This document shows, in pieces, positions 35,342 through 45,307 of a stretch of 64,000 nucleotides of DNA; within the stretch, counting starts at the first letter, position 1; each line of letters begins with the position of its first letter. Origin of the DNA: Muricauda sp. MAR_2010_75 (lineage in GTDB: Bacteria; Bacteroidota; Bacteroidia; Flavobacteriales; Flavobacteriaceae). The position numbers and the translations under genes are program-made. The notes under the pieces were generated by a model. The model was not told the DNA's origin and searched no databases. It saw only the letters and a program-made list of their open reading frames with translations. The stretch is from the NCBI RefSeq assembly GCF_000745185.1, contig NZ_JQNJ01000001.1, positions 2,503,501 through 2,567,500 of the forward strand, in the 5' to 3' direction.

Positions 35342-36628
35342 CTATTCGGATGTGCTTTCTTCGGGAGAAAAGGGTCCGTAAACGGCATCCCTGAATCTTT
35401 TGTGCAAGGTGCCGTTATACGGAAAAATCTGCACAAAGAACACAGCGGTGAGGTCGTTTACAGGATCTACCCAAAAAAGTGTACTGGCTGCCCCATCCCA
35501 AAAGAATTCGCCCACAACCCCAGTGTTTTCCTCAGCAGAAGCTGGGGGACGTAATCTAACGGCAAAGTCAATCCCAAAACCAACCTGCCCCTTGCTGGGC
35601 AGCCAAGAACGTTCTTCAATGCGCTCATCCAAATGGTTGGTGGCCATAAGTTTTACCGTGCTTGAATCCAAGACCTGAACCCCTTCCAAAGTGCCTTTAT
35701 TTACCAACATTTGTGCAAAACGCATGTAATTGTCCAAAGTGGAAGTAAATCCCCAGCCACCAGGAGTCAAAGGCCATTTTGTATAGTTATAGGCGTGGGC
35801 TTCTTCGTCGGGCAGTTGAATAAGGGAGTCGCCCTCATGCCTATAGGCAGAAGACATCCGGTTTCTATCCGATTCGGGAACAAAATATCGGGTTTCATTC
35901 ATTTTTAAAGGGCCCAATACATGCTCTTGTACATACTCGGCATACGGTTGTCCTGAAAGAAGTTCCACCAAGTACGCCTGTACGTCAACGGAGATGCCAT
36001 ATTCCCAATGCTCCCCTGGATGGTAACCCAGAGGAATGGTGCTCAATTTCTTGGCCATATCCGCCAGCGTGTTTTCTCGGTTCAAAGCATCTGCTTCTGC
36101 TATGGCTTCGCCCAAACCGGGAAGATCTCGTCTACCTGAAAAACCAGCGGTGTGCCGGGTAATGTCTCGAATGGTAATGGGACGTTTTGCGGGTTCCAAG
36201 ATCATTTCACCGGCAATGGAATCGTAACCTACGTAGACCTGCATATTGGCAAATTCTGGGGCATATTTTTCCAAAGGGTCGTCCAATTGGAACTTTCCTT
36301 CTTCATACAGGGTCATTAAGGCAGTGCCGGTTATGGGTTTGGTCATGGAATAGATCTGCACTAAGGTGTTACGCTCCATGGGCTTCTTGTTCTTCAAATC
36401 GGCGTAGCCAAAGGCATTGTAATAGACCTCCTCACCTTTTTCAAAGATCAAGGCTGAGGCTCCAGCCACATCACCGAGATCAACAAAGCTTTGTAAGGTG
36501 GAGTCAATTCGTGTTTTTACGGATTCATCAACTAGATAATTGATTTTTTCTTCTTCCTGTTTTTTGCAGGATGCAAAAAGGAGCAGGGCCACTGTAAAAA
36601 TGGACAGAGTTTGTTTCATTATGTGCAT
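35342..36628 (-). CDS. Serine hydrolase lipoprotein, beta-lactamase family (class C-like)
   Basis: This 428-residue protein has a lipobox near its start (SIFTVALLLFASCKK), so it is likely lipid-anchored. The S-x-x-K motif is SMTK in LVQIYSMTKPITG. The later HWEYGISVDVQAYLVELLSG segment holds the Tyr equivalent. It could be an esterase, a DD-peptidase or a beta-lactamase; sequence does not decide. An ATG three codons downstream (36619) is equally possible. A LacI-like palindrome lies about 165 bases upstream. Confidence 0.8.
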   Translation of the reverse strand: MHIMKQTLSIFTVALLLFASCKKQEEEKINYLVDESVKTRIDSTLQSFVDLGDVAGASALIFEKGEEVYYNAFGYADLKNKKPMERNTLVQIYSMTKPITGTALMTLYEEGKFQLDDPLEKYAPEFANMQVYVGYDSIAGEMILEPAKRPITIRDITRHTAGFSGRRDLPGLGEAIAEADALNRENTLADMAKKLSTIPLGYHPGEHWEYGISVDVQAYLVELLSGQPYAEYVQEHVLGPLKMNETRYFVPESDRNRMSSAYRHEGDSLIQLPDEEAHAYNYTKWPLTPGGWGFTSTLDNYMRFAQMLVNKGTLEGVQVLDSSTVKLMATNHLDERIEERSWLPSKGQVGFGIDFAVRLRPPASAEENTGVVGEFFWDGAASTLFWVDPVNDLTAVFFVQIFPYNGTLHKRFRDAVYGPFSPEESTSE

Positions 36629-36790
36629 TGGTTAAAATTTGTTAGGCTTTGGATATGAACAAATCGGTTTTATGAGAGAAGAAAGGTAGCAAATAATTAA
36701 AGACGCAATAATCTTTATCTCTTAAAAATCAGAAATATAACAAGTTCATCCTGATTATTTTAGAGAAATAACGAATCAATAATCAATTTG

Positions 36791-36802
36791 TCTCAATCGA
36801 TT
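36791..36802. promoter_or_regulatory. LacI-like palindrome half-copy upstream of the serine hydrolase
   Basis: CTCAATCGATTG matches the start of the perfect palindrome before the sugar-acid operon (41336-41349) and is followed here by GCGAAACCGCG. It may be a second site for the same regulator. Confidence 0.35.
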
Positions 36803-36843
36803 GCGAAACCGCGTAGTTTTTAATACTGGTGTTAGCTTTAATT

Positions 36844-39054
36844 TTATAACCAATAAGTGACCTTGAGCACAATAGACCTATTTTTAATACCCAAGCCCGT
36901 GGTATCATGATTTTCATTGTAAATAAGAAAGATATCAGACATGGGGCTATACCGCCATTGCAAACGAGAGAACGCACTGAAATTATCATTCCTGGAGGTG
37001 TACTGGAGCACATTGGTGAAAAATAGCTTATTGGAGAAGCTGATATTACCGTTGAATCGGACCAAATGAAGATTGTTTTTTCCGTAGCCATCCGCCAAAC
37101 GGATATCATTGTAATCATAAGTGATTCCAAAAGTACCCCATGGCCTAAACCGGAAAGAACCTTGAACCATGGCTCCCAACCGAGTTCCATTATAGAAGCT
37201 TCCATATCCGGTCAGTGTATTCCATACAAAAGTTTTACGCACATCGGAACTGTATTGCACATCAAATCTGGAAAATGAATAGTTGCCAACGGGAATTGGG
37301 GTGAACTCATCTCCAATCAACGAAGTGGGGAAGAGAAGGTCTACTTCTTGGTTGCGAGCAATAAGGTTGAGCTTGGCCGTGTTTCGATATTCAAAATCGT
37401 AGGCAAAATTGTTATGACGTTCATTAAATGTACCGTCATTGTTCAGGTAGAGATTGTTCCAAGTTCTAATGCCGTGATAGTTAAACTTCCGGTTTTCCCG
37501 TTCTGGAAAAAAGAGATAACGCACCCATGGATTGATCAAGGTGTAACCCACTCGAATGGTCTCTTCCGTTTCTGCATTGTAATTATCCAACCGGGGATTG
37601 ATTCCCAATTCTGTGATGTAATTATCTCCCACCACATTAAAGAGCCACCCAGTTTTAAATCGCTTTGAATTATAGGAACCCCAAAAACCATAAAAGTGGG
37701 TGTCATCAAAATTTTCTGGGGTCAAGGAGTTGTGGTACATGGTCGTGTTATTGAGTTTGCCACTTTCGGATACGTAGGTAAACTCCAATCCCAGATTTCT
37801 GGTATATTCCATTTCTGTGGTATTACTGGTGGCCTGTCGGTTCATAAACATCCCCTTAATGACCGACCGTTTCAGTATTTTTTGTTGAAAGGCTGCCACG
37901 CTATAGTTTTGGGCTGCAAATTCATCCGTACGACGGGTTTGGACATCCATGACACCAATGCGTAAATTGGGGGTAATGTTTCCGGTTAGTCTGCCCCCAA
38001 AGTCTATGGGGATGGGTTCACCATCATTAAGGCCTATCCTTCGTGAAAAAAACGGTTTGATGTCATAGGTTCCGAAGTTGGAAAAGATGTCGTTATTCTC
38101 CAGGAAGAAATTCCGCTGTTCAGGCAAAAAAATATCGAACCGAGTAATATTGGTTACCTGCTGGTCCACATCGGCATTGGAAAAGTCAGGGAACAAGGTT
38201 AGATCCAAATTCAAATTACTGGTCAAAGCCACCTTTACGTCTCCACCCAAATCACTTTTCAATTCTGCTTCTTCTTGTTCACTGTTTTCATAGTCACGCA
38301 ATGATGAAGAAGTCACGTAAGGATTTAAAATAAAGGTTCCCTTGGCTTTTTCTGGACTCTGGTCCCATACCAATGACCCCATGTAGTTCATGCCAACTCC
38401 ATTAAAATTCACCGGAAATTGGGTCCATGTGGTGTATACATTGTTGCTTTTGTCACCTCGAATAAAGTTGATGCCCCATTGGCGTTGATTGGCATTGTAT
38501 CGTAAGGTCTTAAAAGGAATGGAAATCTCTACGACCCAATAATCCTCGTATTGGACTGTTTTGGAAGTCCATTTGTTGTCCCAATTCTCTGAACTGTATG
38601 TTTGTGCACCCTCCAAGGTCAAGGTGCCTTCAATTTCACCCCCTCCGGCAGTTACCCCAAACATAAATCCGCTTTGTTTGGTGTTCACGGGATCCATGGC
38701 CACCGTAAAATTGTCACTGCCCCAAAAATCTGGATCGTTGTCGCGTACCAAGGATTGCACTATTCTTTTTCCTTGGTCGTAGCATTTGGCCACTACATAT
38801 AAATGGTGATCGTCATAGGTCATTTTTACCTCGGTCTGGTTTTGAGCTTCACCTTCGTCAACGGGCCAGTGGTTAAAGAAGGAAGAGGTTGTCGCATGTT
38901 CGGCCCATTCATTATCTCCAATGACCCCATCCAAAGTTATGGGTATCGATGTTCTTTTGATTTGATACTGATATTGTGTTCTTGTGTCGTTTCCATTTTG
39001 TGAAAATCCAACGGTGCCCCATAGAAGAAAGGTCAGTGGCCATAGTTTTTTCAT
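36844..39054 (-). CDS. DUF5916 outer-membrane protein with CBM9-like N-terminal domain
   Basis: From the start at 39054 (MKKLWPLTFLLWGTVGFSQ) this is a 736-residue secreted protein. The N-terminal 200 residues (ITLDGVIGDNEWAEH, VKMTYDDHHLYVVAKCYD) form a CBM9-like sugar-binding fold. The rest (RFDIFLPEQRNFFLENNDIF, FFSRRIG and many barrel strands) is the DUF5916 region, probably an outer-membrane beta-barrel. The family is common in marine Bacteroidota, and its substrate is unknown. Confidence 0.85.
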   Translation of the reverse strand: MKKLWPLTFLLWGTVGFSQNGNDTRTQYQYQIKRTSIPITLDGVIGDNEWAEHATTSSFFNHWPVDEGEAQNQTEVKMTYDDHHLYVVAKCYDQGKRIVQSLVRDNDPDFWGSDNFTVAMDPVNTKQSGFMFGVTAGGGEIEGTLTLEGAQTYSSENWDNKWTSKTVQYEDYWVVEISIPFKTLRYNANQRQWGINFIRGDKSNNVYTTWTQFPVNFNGVGMNYMGSLVWDQSPEKAKGTFILNPYVTSSSLRDYENSEQEEAELKSDLGGDVKVALTSNLNLDLTLFPDFSNADVDQQVTNITRFDIFLPEQRNFFLENNDIFSNFGTYDIKPFFSRRIGLNDGEPIPIDFGGRLTGNITPNLRIGVMDVQTRRTDEFAAQNYSVAAFQQKILKRSVIKGMFMNRQATSNTTEMEYTRNLGLEFTYVSESGKLNNTTMYHNSLTPENFDDTHFYGFWGSYNSKRFKTGWLFNVVGDNYITELGINPRLDNYNAETEETIRVGYTLINPWVRYLFFPERENRKFNYHGIRTWNNLYLNNDGTFNERHNNFAYDFEYRNTAKLNLIARNQEVDLLFPTSLIGDEFTPIPVGNYSFSRFDVQYSSDVRKTFVWNTLTGYGSFYNGTRLGAMVQGSFRFRPWGTFGITYDYNDIRLADGYGKNNLHLVRFNGNISFSNKLFFTNVLQYTSRNDNFSAFSRLQWRYSPMSDIFLIYNENHDTTGLGIKNRSIVLKVTYWL

Positions 39055-39255
39055 GGACTGTTCGTTTTTTGATGATACCCAAAGAACCATTGTACCAACC
39101 TCTTTTTCAAATGGTTTTTGGAAATGTCATGGATCTTGGCGCAAATGACGTTTGATCCCTGTTCAGTACCGAAAATGTTTTTTTAAGTGTTGTTGGCGTT
39201 ATGGAAAGAGCGTTATTGCCTTATTTAAGAAATGCTTAACGCCATTCAGGTAAAA

Positions 39256-40008
39256 CTAGTGCGGATGGTCCTGTAAAACAGCCATGGCATGAGACCTGTA
39301 GTTTCTCCCAATGGGAAGTTCCTTGCCATTAACCTCGGTCATAATGGTATTAAAGGCGGTAACTTTCTCCAAGGAGACAATAAAAGATCTGTGGATTCTC
39401 AAAAACTTGGTGTTGGGTAGTTTTTCTTCAAGAAAACCAATACGTTGTGTGGTTTGGACTTCGCCATCTGAAGTATGAATGGTGACCTTGTCGTTCAAAC
39501 TTTCCAAATAAAGAATTTCCGACAGGTCCAGTTTCACCGTTTTGCGTTGGGATTTAATGTAAAGAAGTTCAGGTTCTGTCTTTGGATTGGAAGTATTGTC
39601 TTTTGGTTGAGGTGGGTTATCAAGGGATGTTTGCAGATGGTGTCCAGATAAATACTTGTTCACTTTGGTAATGGTCTTCATAAAACGACCAAGGGAAATT
39701 GGTTTTAGAAGATAATCTATCGCATCCAGTTCAAAGGCTTTGATGGCAAATTCACGGTAGGCCGTTGTAAAGACCACCAATGGAGCAGGATTAAGGGACT
39801 CAAGAAGCTCCAATCCATTGATTTTTGGCATTTTTATGTCCAAAAAAACAAGATCAATATTTCCTTTTTGTAGGTAGCTGAAGGCCTCAACTGCATTAGG
39901 GCACACCGCTACAACTTCCAGATTGGACATTTGATCGGCGTATTTCACCAATACTTTTCTGGCCAAGGGCTCATCATCCACAATAATGCATTTAATTGTT
40001 TTGTCCAT
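39256..40008 (-). CDS. LytTR-type response regulator
   Basis: This 250-residue regulator has a receiver domain with the phosphorylated Asp in DLVFLDIKMPKINGLELL and a C-terminal LytTR DNA-binding domain (LDLSEILYLESLNDKVTIHTSDG, KFLRIHRSFIVSLEKV). It overlaps the histidine kinase gene by 17 bases and should work with it. Targets cannot be read from this window. Confidence 0.92.
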   Translation of the reverse strand: MDKTIKCIIVDDEPLARKVLVKYADQMSNLEVVAVCPNAVEAFSYLQKGNIDLVFLDIKMPKINGLELLESLNPAPLVVFTTAYREFAIKAFELDAIDYLLKPISLGRFMKTITKVNKYLSGHHLQTSLDNPPQPKDNTSNPKTEPELLYIKSQRKTVKLDLSEILYLESLNDKVTIHTSDGEVQTTQRIGFLEEKLPNTKFLRIHRSFIVSLEKVTAFNTIMTEVNGKELPIGRNYRSHAMAVLQDHPH

Positions 40009-41083
40009 AAGCTGCTTGTGAATTTATACCGCTTAAATCAATTTCCAATGTAATCAAAAATCGATTGGGCTCCTCATGGATCTGCAAATGGTGCTTATCT
40101 GGAAAAAAGAGGGCCAATCTACGTTTCACATTCTTTAGGCCAATGTTCTTGTCCCCGTCCAGTTCCTCACTTTCCTCATTGGGTGCCTTACTGTTCTCAA
40201 CAGTAAACCAAAGTTGCTTGTTGTCCGATTTTAGATGTATGTTTATGTACGAGTCCTCGAGCAAGGTATCGGCACCGTGTTTAAAGGCGTTTTCCACGAA
40301 GGGTAAGAGCAATAACGGCGGAATGAAACTTTCAACATTGTCATTTTCAAACTTAGTTGAAATGGTCAGCTTATCTCCATACCGTAATTGTTCCAATGCC
40401 ACTAGGTTCATAAGCTCTTCCCATTCTTTTTCAACAGATATTAAACGGTCATTGCAATCGTACAACATATAATCCAAAAATTTGGATAGTCCCAGAACCG
40501 CATCTGGGGTCTTTGAAGACTTTTCCAAGGATAGGGAGTAAATGCTGTTCAACGTATTGAAGAGGAAATGGGGATGTATTTGTGCCTTCAAAAATTTAAG
40601 CTCGGTCTCTATTTTTTCTTTTTCCAGATCTTTATTGATTTGCTCTTTTTTATAATAAAACCGTTGCAATTTTATTGCCATGGCCACAAAAACGGGTGTA
40701 TAAACACTGAGCATGGAGTTGATAACCTTGGGAAGGTACCAAAGTGGGTCTTTCCAATATTCATTTTCCGGATTGAACCAATGATAGAGATATTTCCAAT
40801 TCATGTACCGATCCATCAAACCCATTGAAACTGCCAGAATAATGGACAGCACAATATACATCGTGGTCCGTTTGGGGTATAGGTACTTTGGCATCAAGTA
40901 ATACAGGGTAATATAAGTGGGAATCAACTTCCAGGGCAGCAGAAACAGCAATTGCAAGGTTTCATCAAAGTAATTATTGCCTTCATAACTGCCCCAAAAA
41001 ATGGTGTAAAACAAGATATAGGCCAACCAAAAAAGAATATGGTAATAGATTCTGTGCTTTGTGCCAAAAAACTTCTCAATCAT
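39992..41083 (-). CDS. LytS-like sensor histidine kinase
   Basis: This 363-residue kinase has about four N-terminal membrane helices and the His-kinase phosphoacceptor segment LKAQIHPHFLFNTLNSIYSL. The ATPase part has PPLLLLPFVENAFKHGAD and GLKNVKRRLALFF. The pairing with the LytTR regulator is typical of Bacteroidota two-component systems. The signal is unknown. Confidence 0.9.
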   Translation of the reverse strand: MIEKFFGTKHRIYYHILFWLAYILFYTIFWGSYEGNNYFDETLQLLFLLPWKLIPTYITLYYLMPKYLYPKRTTMYIVLSIILAVSMGLMDRYMNWKYLYHWFNPENEYWKDPLWYLPKVINSMLSVYTPVFVAMAIKLQRFYYKKEQINKDLEKEKIETELKFLKAQIHPHFLFNTLNSIYSLSLEKSSKTPDAVLGLSKFLDYMLYDCNDRLISVEKEWEELMNLVALEQLRYGDKLTISTKFENDNVESFIPPLLLLPFVENAFKHGADTLLEDSYINIHLKSDNKQLWFTVENSKAPNEESEELDGDKNIGLKNVKRRLALFFPDKHHLQIHEEPNRFLITLEIDLSGINSQAAYGQNN

Positions 41084-41335
41084 GAAAGAGGCTCTCTTTG
41101 AATCGGCCTAATTTTTTTAAGGGAAGACCCCGAGGTTTGGCGGCAGATACAAATTTTCAAGTGAAAATACGAAATAGGTAGAAGGTTTTTGGACAAGGCA
41201 AGGTAGACAACAGTTTTTGAACGGCAAACATCCATTTTTACACGTAAAGGAATCTGATATTCTTAATTGGGTTGTTGTTTTTAGAAATCACGATCAGCGT
41301 TTATTTTGTTTGACTGCGAACCCGCTTATTTTTAT

Positions 41336-41349
41336 CTCAATCGATTGAG
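41336..41349. promoter_or_regulatory. LacI-like operator before the sugar-acid operon
   Basis: CTCAATCGATTGAG is a perfect 14-base palindrome 25 bases before the dehydratase start. A promoter-like TATATTTA directly follows it. LacI-family regulators of Bacteroidota often use such AATCGATT-centred sites; no regulator gene is in the window. Confidence 0.6.
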
Positions 41350-41374
41350 TATATTTAGGCAATCATAAAAATAA

Positions 41375-43096
41375 ATGAAAGCGAACAAGAAAGACCTACG
41401 TAGTAAAGAGTGGTTTGGAAGTAATGACAAGATGGGTTTTGTGCACCGTTCTTGGCTTCGTAATCAAGGCTATCCCGACGATATGTTCAGGGGAAAACCT
41501 GTAATTGGAATCTGTAATACGTGGTCTGAATTGACCCCTTGCAATGGACATTTACGGGAATTTTCGGAAATCGTTAAAAAAGGTGTTCTTGAAGCCGGGG
41601 GATTTCCTTTGGAATTTCCGGTAATGTCCCTCGGAGAGACCATAATGCGCCCAACTACAATGCTCTTCAGGAATTTGGCCAGTATGGATGTGGAAGAATC
41701 CATCAGGGCCAACCCTTTGGATGGCATTGTTTTATTGACAGGGTGCGACAAGACTACACCGTCTACCATTATGGGCGCTTGTAGTGTAGACCTTCCTACC
41801 ATTGTGGTGCCCGGAGGACCCATGCTCAATGGAAAGTTTAGGGGAGGTGAAATAGGTTCTGGGTCGTTCAATTGGATGATCAAGGAAAAGCAGAAAAAAG
41901 ACAAGTTCACCGATGAGGATTTCTTAGAAGCCGAAATATGTGCCGCTAGGAGTGCAGGACACTGCAACACCATGGGTACGGCTTCAACCATGGCCACCAT
42001 GGCCGAAGCTTTGGGGTTGACCTTGCCGGGAGCGTCTGCCATTCCAGCGGTTGATGCACGGAAAAAGGTAATGGCCCAACTTTCTGGGAGAAGGATAGTG
42101 GAGATGGTCAATGAAGATTTGACCCTGTCAAAAATATTGACCCGAGAAGCCTTTGAAAATGCCATTGTGGTAAATGCAGCCGTTGGAGGTTCAACAAACC
42201 TAATTATCCATTTGATAGCCATTGCGGGTAGAATGGGAGTTCCCTTAAAACTGGAGGATTTTGATGATTTAGGAAGCAAAATCCCGTTGTTGGTCAATCT
42301 AATGCCCTCTGGAAAACATTTAATGGAAGATTATTTTTATGCAGGTGGGCTATCCGTTGTTTTGAAAGAATTGAAATCCAAACTCCATACAACCATCACT
42401 GCGAATGGCAAATCCCATCATGAGAATTGTGAAAAAGCAGTTTGTTACAATGAAGAGGTTATTTCCAAGTACGAAACCCCATTCCAAAAAGATGCCGGTA
42501 TTGCTGTTTTAAAAGGCAATTTATGTGAGAATGGTGCTGTGATAAAACCATCAGCGGCCACACCTGAACTGATGAAGCATCGGGGAAAGGCTGTGGTATT
42601 TACCAGTATGGACGATTACCATGCCCGGGTGGATGACCCCGATTTGGACATTGACGCAGATAGTGTGATCGTACTTCAAAATGTAGGACCCAAAGGGTAT
42701 CCCGGCATGCCGGAAGTGGGAAATGTAGACCTACCCGAAAAATTGATCATGCAGGGGGTGAAGGACATGGTTCGTATTTCGGATGGTAGGATGAGTGGAA
42801 CCGCTTATGGAACGGTTATCTTGCACGTGTCACCTGAATCGGCCATAGGAGGTAACCTTGCCTTGGTTCAAAATGGCGATTATATTGAACTCGATGTTGA
42901 GAACAGACGGTTGCACCTTGATGTTTCCCCCGAAGAATTGGAAAAAAGAAGGGCGGCATGGTCACCACCAGCACCTCACACAGATCGGGGCTATGTAAAA
43001 ATTTATTTGAACCATGTGGAACAAGCAGAAAAAGGAGCTGATCTTGATATTTTGGTGGGAGGCTCAGGTAGTGTGGTAAAAGGAGATCTCCATTGA
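41375..43096 (+). CDS. IlvD/Edd-family sugar-acid dehydratase
   Basis: This 573-residue iron-sulfur enzyme has the cluster cysteines in GICNTWSELTPCNGH, LLTGCDKTTPSTIMGACSVD and SAGHCNTMGTASTMATMAEALG. Length and motifs fit sugar-acid dehydratases (arabinonate/xylonate type) better than the amino-acid-making IlvD. It would turn an aldonate into its 2-keto-3-deoxy acid. It leads a four-gene operon with a gluconate-type permease, a FAH-family enzyme and an aldehyde dehydrogenase. The exact sugar acid is not certain. Confidence 0.85.
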   Translation: MKANKKDLRSKEWFGSNDKMGFVHRSWLRNQGYPDDMFRGKPVIGICNTWSELTPCNGHLREFSEIVKKGVLEAGGFPLEFPVMSLGETIMRPTTMLFRNLASMDVEESIRANPLDGIVLLTGCDKTTPSTIMGACSVDLPTIVVPGGPMLNGKFRGGEIGSGSFNWMIKEKQKKDKFTDEDFLEAEICAARSAGHCNTMGTASTMATMAEALGLTLPGASAIPAVDARKKVMAQLSGRRIVEMVNEDLTLSKILTREAFENAIVVNAAVGGSTNLIIHLIAIAGRMGVPLKLEDFDDLGSKIPLLVNLMPSGKHLMEDYFYAGGLSVVLKELKSKLHTTITANGKSHHENCEKAVCYNEEVISKYETPFQKDAGIAVLKGNLCENGAVIKPSAATPELMKHRGKAVVFTSMDDYHARVDDPDLDIDADSVIVLQNVGPKGYPGMPEVGNVDLPEKLIMQGVKDMVRISDGRMSGTAYGTVILHVSPESAIGGNLALVQNGDYIELDVENRRLHLDVSPEELEKRRAAWSPPAPHTDRGYVKIYLNHVEQAEKGADLDILVGGSGSVVKGDLH

Positions 43097-43123
43097 TAAT
43101 CCTCAAAATATAACCATCCATAT

Positions 43124-44455
43124 ATGTTAGTTGTTTATTTACTGTTGAGTATTGCTCTTATCATTTTTATGATCAATTATTTGCGGCTTCATCCTTTTTT
43201 GGCCCTTTTTATGGTAGCTGTGTTTTTCGGCTTTGCAGCCGGAATGGATTATAGCCTTATTTTGGATACGATCAATGATGGTTTTGGAGGAACTCTTGGA
43301 AAGATTGGTTTGGTTATCATATTTGGGGTGATCATTGGAGCTTTTTTGGAAAATACAGGAGGTGCTTATGCCCTCGCAGAAGCGGTCATAAAAATTGTAG
43401 GGAAAAAGCGGGTTGCTGCTGCTATGGGAATCTTGGGATATTTTGTATCCATTCCGGTTTATGCAGATAGCGGTTTCATTTTACTTTCCCCATTGAACAA
43501 GAGTTTGTCCAAAAAAGCAGGAATCAGTTTGGCGGGTTCAGCTGTTGCATTGGCCATGGGGTTAACGGTAACTCATAATTTGGTGCCTCCAACACCTGGT
43601 CCCATTGCTGCAGCGGGTATTTTAAATGCTGATTTAGGTTTGGTTTTGGCCTTGGCCATTCCAATTAGTATATTGGCGTTGGTCATGGCATTGGTTTTTG
43701 CCACCAAGTTTGCCGCTAAAACCTATATTGAGCCGAACCCTGATATTTCTCAGGAAAGCATAGACCTTAAAATGAAAACGGCACCGTCCGCTTTTAAAGC
43801 ATCTTTGCCCATTGTGGTACCCATCATCTTGATTATGATCAATTCAAGAATGAAAACCATTGATGCTCAGGAAATTGCTGATTGGCAATCCTTTCTTCAA
43901 TTTTTGGGAGAACCGGTAATTGCCTTGGTCATTGGTATGTTTTTGGCTTTTTCACTACCCAAAAAGCTAAAAAAAGAATTAATATCTACAGAGGGGTGGG
44001 TTGGCAAGGCCCTAAAAGAATCGGCCAATATTTTGTTGATAACAGGTGCAGGAGGTGTTTTTGGGAAGATGCTCCAAAATTCAGGCATTGCCGATGTAAT
44101 GGGAGAAGCTTTGAGTGACCTGAACCTTAGCTTTTTCCTGCCTTTTTTGATAGCCTCGGCTATAAAATTGGCCCAAGGCTCCTCTACGGTAGCTTTGATT
44201 ACCACAGCGTCCATTATGCTACCCATGATGCCAAGTTTGGGTATGGAAAGTGAAATGGACAAAGCTTTGTTGGTAGTCTCTATTGGTGCGGGATCCATGG
44301 TGGTCTCCCATGCCAATGACAGTTTTTTCTGGGTAATGACCCAAATGAGTGGAATGAATGTCAGCCAGGGGTACAAGTTTCAAAGTTTAGGAACCTTGGT
44401 CGTTGGTCTGACCTCGATAATTGCAATATTAATCATAAGTCTATTTGTAAATTAA
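43124..44455 (+). CDS. GntP-family sugar-acid permease
   Basis: This 443-residue, roughly twelve-helix protein starts LVVYLLLSIALIIFMINYLRL. HNLVPPTPGPIAAAGILNAD and the HANDSFFWVM segment near the C-terminus are hallmarks of the gluconate:proton symporter family. It would import the operon's sugar acid. It is 27 bases downstream of the dehydratase and 4 bases upstream of the FAH gene. Confidence 0.88.
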   Translation: MLVVYLLLSIALIIFMINYLRLHPFLALFMVAVFFGFAAGMDYSLILDTINDGFGGTLGKIGLVIIFGVIIGAFLENTGGAYALAEAVIKIVGKKRVAAAMGILGYFVSIPVYADSGFILLSPLNKSLSKKAGISLAGSAVALAMGLTVTHNLVPPTPGPIAAAGILNADLGLVLALAIPISILALVMALVFATKFAAKTYIEPNPDISQESIDLKMKTAPSAFKASLPIVVPIILIMINSRMKTIDAQEIADWQSFLQFLGEPVIALVIGMFLAFSLPKKLKKELISTEGWVGKALKESANILLITGAGGVFGKMLQNSGIADVMGEALSDLNLSFFLPFLIASAIKLAQGSSTVALITTASIMLPMMPSLGMESEMDKALLVVSIGAGSMVVSHANDSFFWVMTQMSGMNVSQGYKFQSLGTLVVGLTSIIAILIISLFVN

Positions 44456-44459
44456 AACC

Positions 44460-45293
44460 ATGAAAGTTTATCGAACATCAAAAGGGATTGTACTTCAAGC
44501 AGAAGGAAAATACTACTTGAGTGACGCAAGTTGGGATGAATTCATCAATGATGATTCTCTTTTTCAGAAGTGCAAATCCATAGTTAGTCAAAATCAACCC
44601 ATTGAAAATGGTCCAGAATTGATTTCCGATCATTTGTTGAAACCTATCGAGAATCAGGAGATTTGGGCAACGGGCGTTACGTATTTCAACAGCAAAATGG
44701 GGCGTCAGGAGGAAGCCAAGGAAGCTGGCGGTAGCGATTTCTACGAACGTGTGTACAATGCAGAACGACCAGAGTTGTTCTTCAAATCCACAGCAGCAAG
44801 GGCCGTTGGTCATTTAGAGAAAGTAGCTATTCGGGACGACTCCACTTGGGACGTGCCAGAACCTGAGCTTACACTGTGCATTACTTCGTCTGGAAAGATT
44901 GTGGGGTATACCATAGGCAACGACATGAGCAGCAGAAGTATTGAAGGAGAAAACCCTTTATATCTTCCTCAGGCGAAAAATTATGACCGAAGTGCCGCTA
45001 TTGGTCCCTGTATTCTGGTTACCGACGGTCCTTTTCCACAAGATGCCAAGATCTATTTGGATATCGTGCGAAATGGAGAAAAGGTTTTTTCAGGTGAAAT
45101 TGGAATAGATCAAATAGTGCGCAAGTTTGAGGATATTGTTAAGTATCTTTACAAACATACTACCTATCCTTACGGATGTTTTTTAATGACAGGAACTGGT
45201 ATCGTGCCTGGAACGGATTTTACGTTGGCACAGAATGATGAAATCAATATTACCATTGATAATATAGGAACATTAACAAACACAATCGGATAA
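44460..45293 (+). CDS. Fumarylacetoacetase (FAH)-family enzyme, probable 2-keto-3-deoxy acid dehydratase
   Basis: This 277-residue protein has FAH metal-binding motifs PEPELTLCI and YTIGNDMSSRSIEGENPLYL, plus GTGIVPGTDFTL. In Weimberg-type pathways, FAH-fold enzymes dehydrate 2-keto-3-deoxy-pentonate to alpha-ketoglutarate semialdehyde. The gene lies between the permease and the semialdehyde dehydrogenase, which fits that step. Hydrolysis of a diketo acid is the alternative. Confidence 0.75.
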   Translation: MKVYRTSKGIVLQAEGKYYLSDASWDEFINDDSLFQKCKSIVSQNQPIENGPELISDHLLKPIENQEIWATGVTYFNSKMGRQEEAKEAGGSDFYERVYNAERPELFFKSTAARAVGHLEKVAIRDDSTWDVPEPELTLCITSSGKIVGYTIGNDMSSRSIEGENPLYLPQAKNYDRSAAIGPCILVTDGPFPQDAKIYLDIVRNGEKVFSGEIGIDQIVRKFEDIVKYLYKHTTYPYGCFLMTGTGIVPGTDFTLAQNDEINITIDNIGTLTNTIG

Positions 45294-45307
45294 ATTAATC
45301 CCAAAAC

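Noticed and set aside
41470..42297. 275-codon minus-strand frame opposite the dehydratase
   Set aside because: The plus-strand dehydratase has conserved cluster cysteines and full length; the reverse frame has no recognizable motif.
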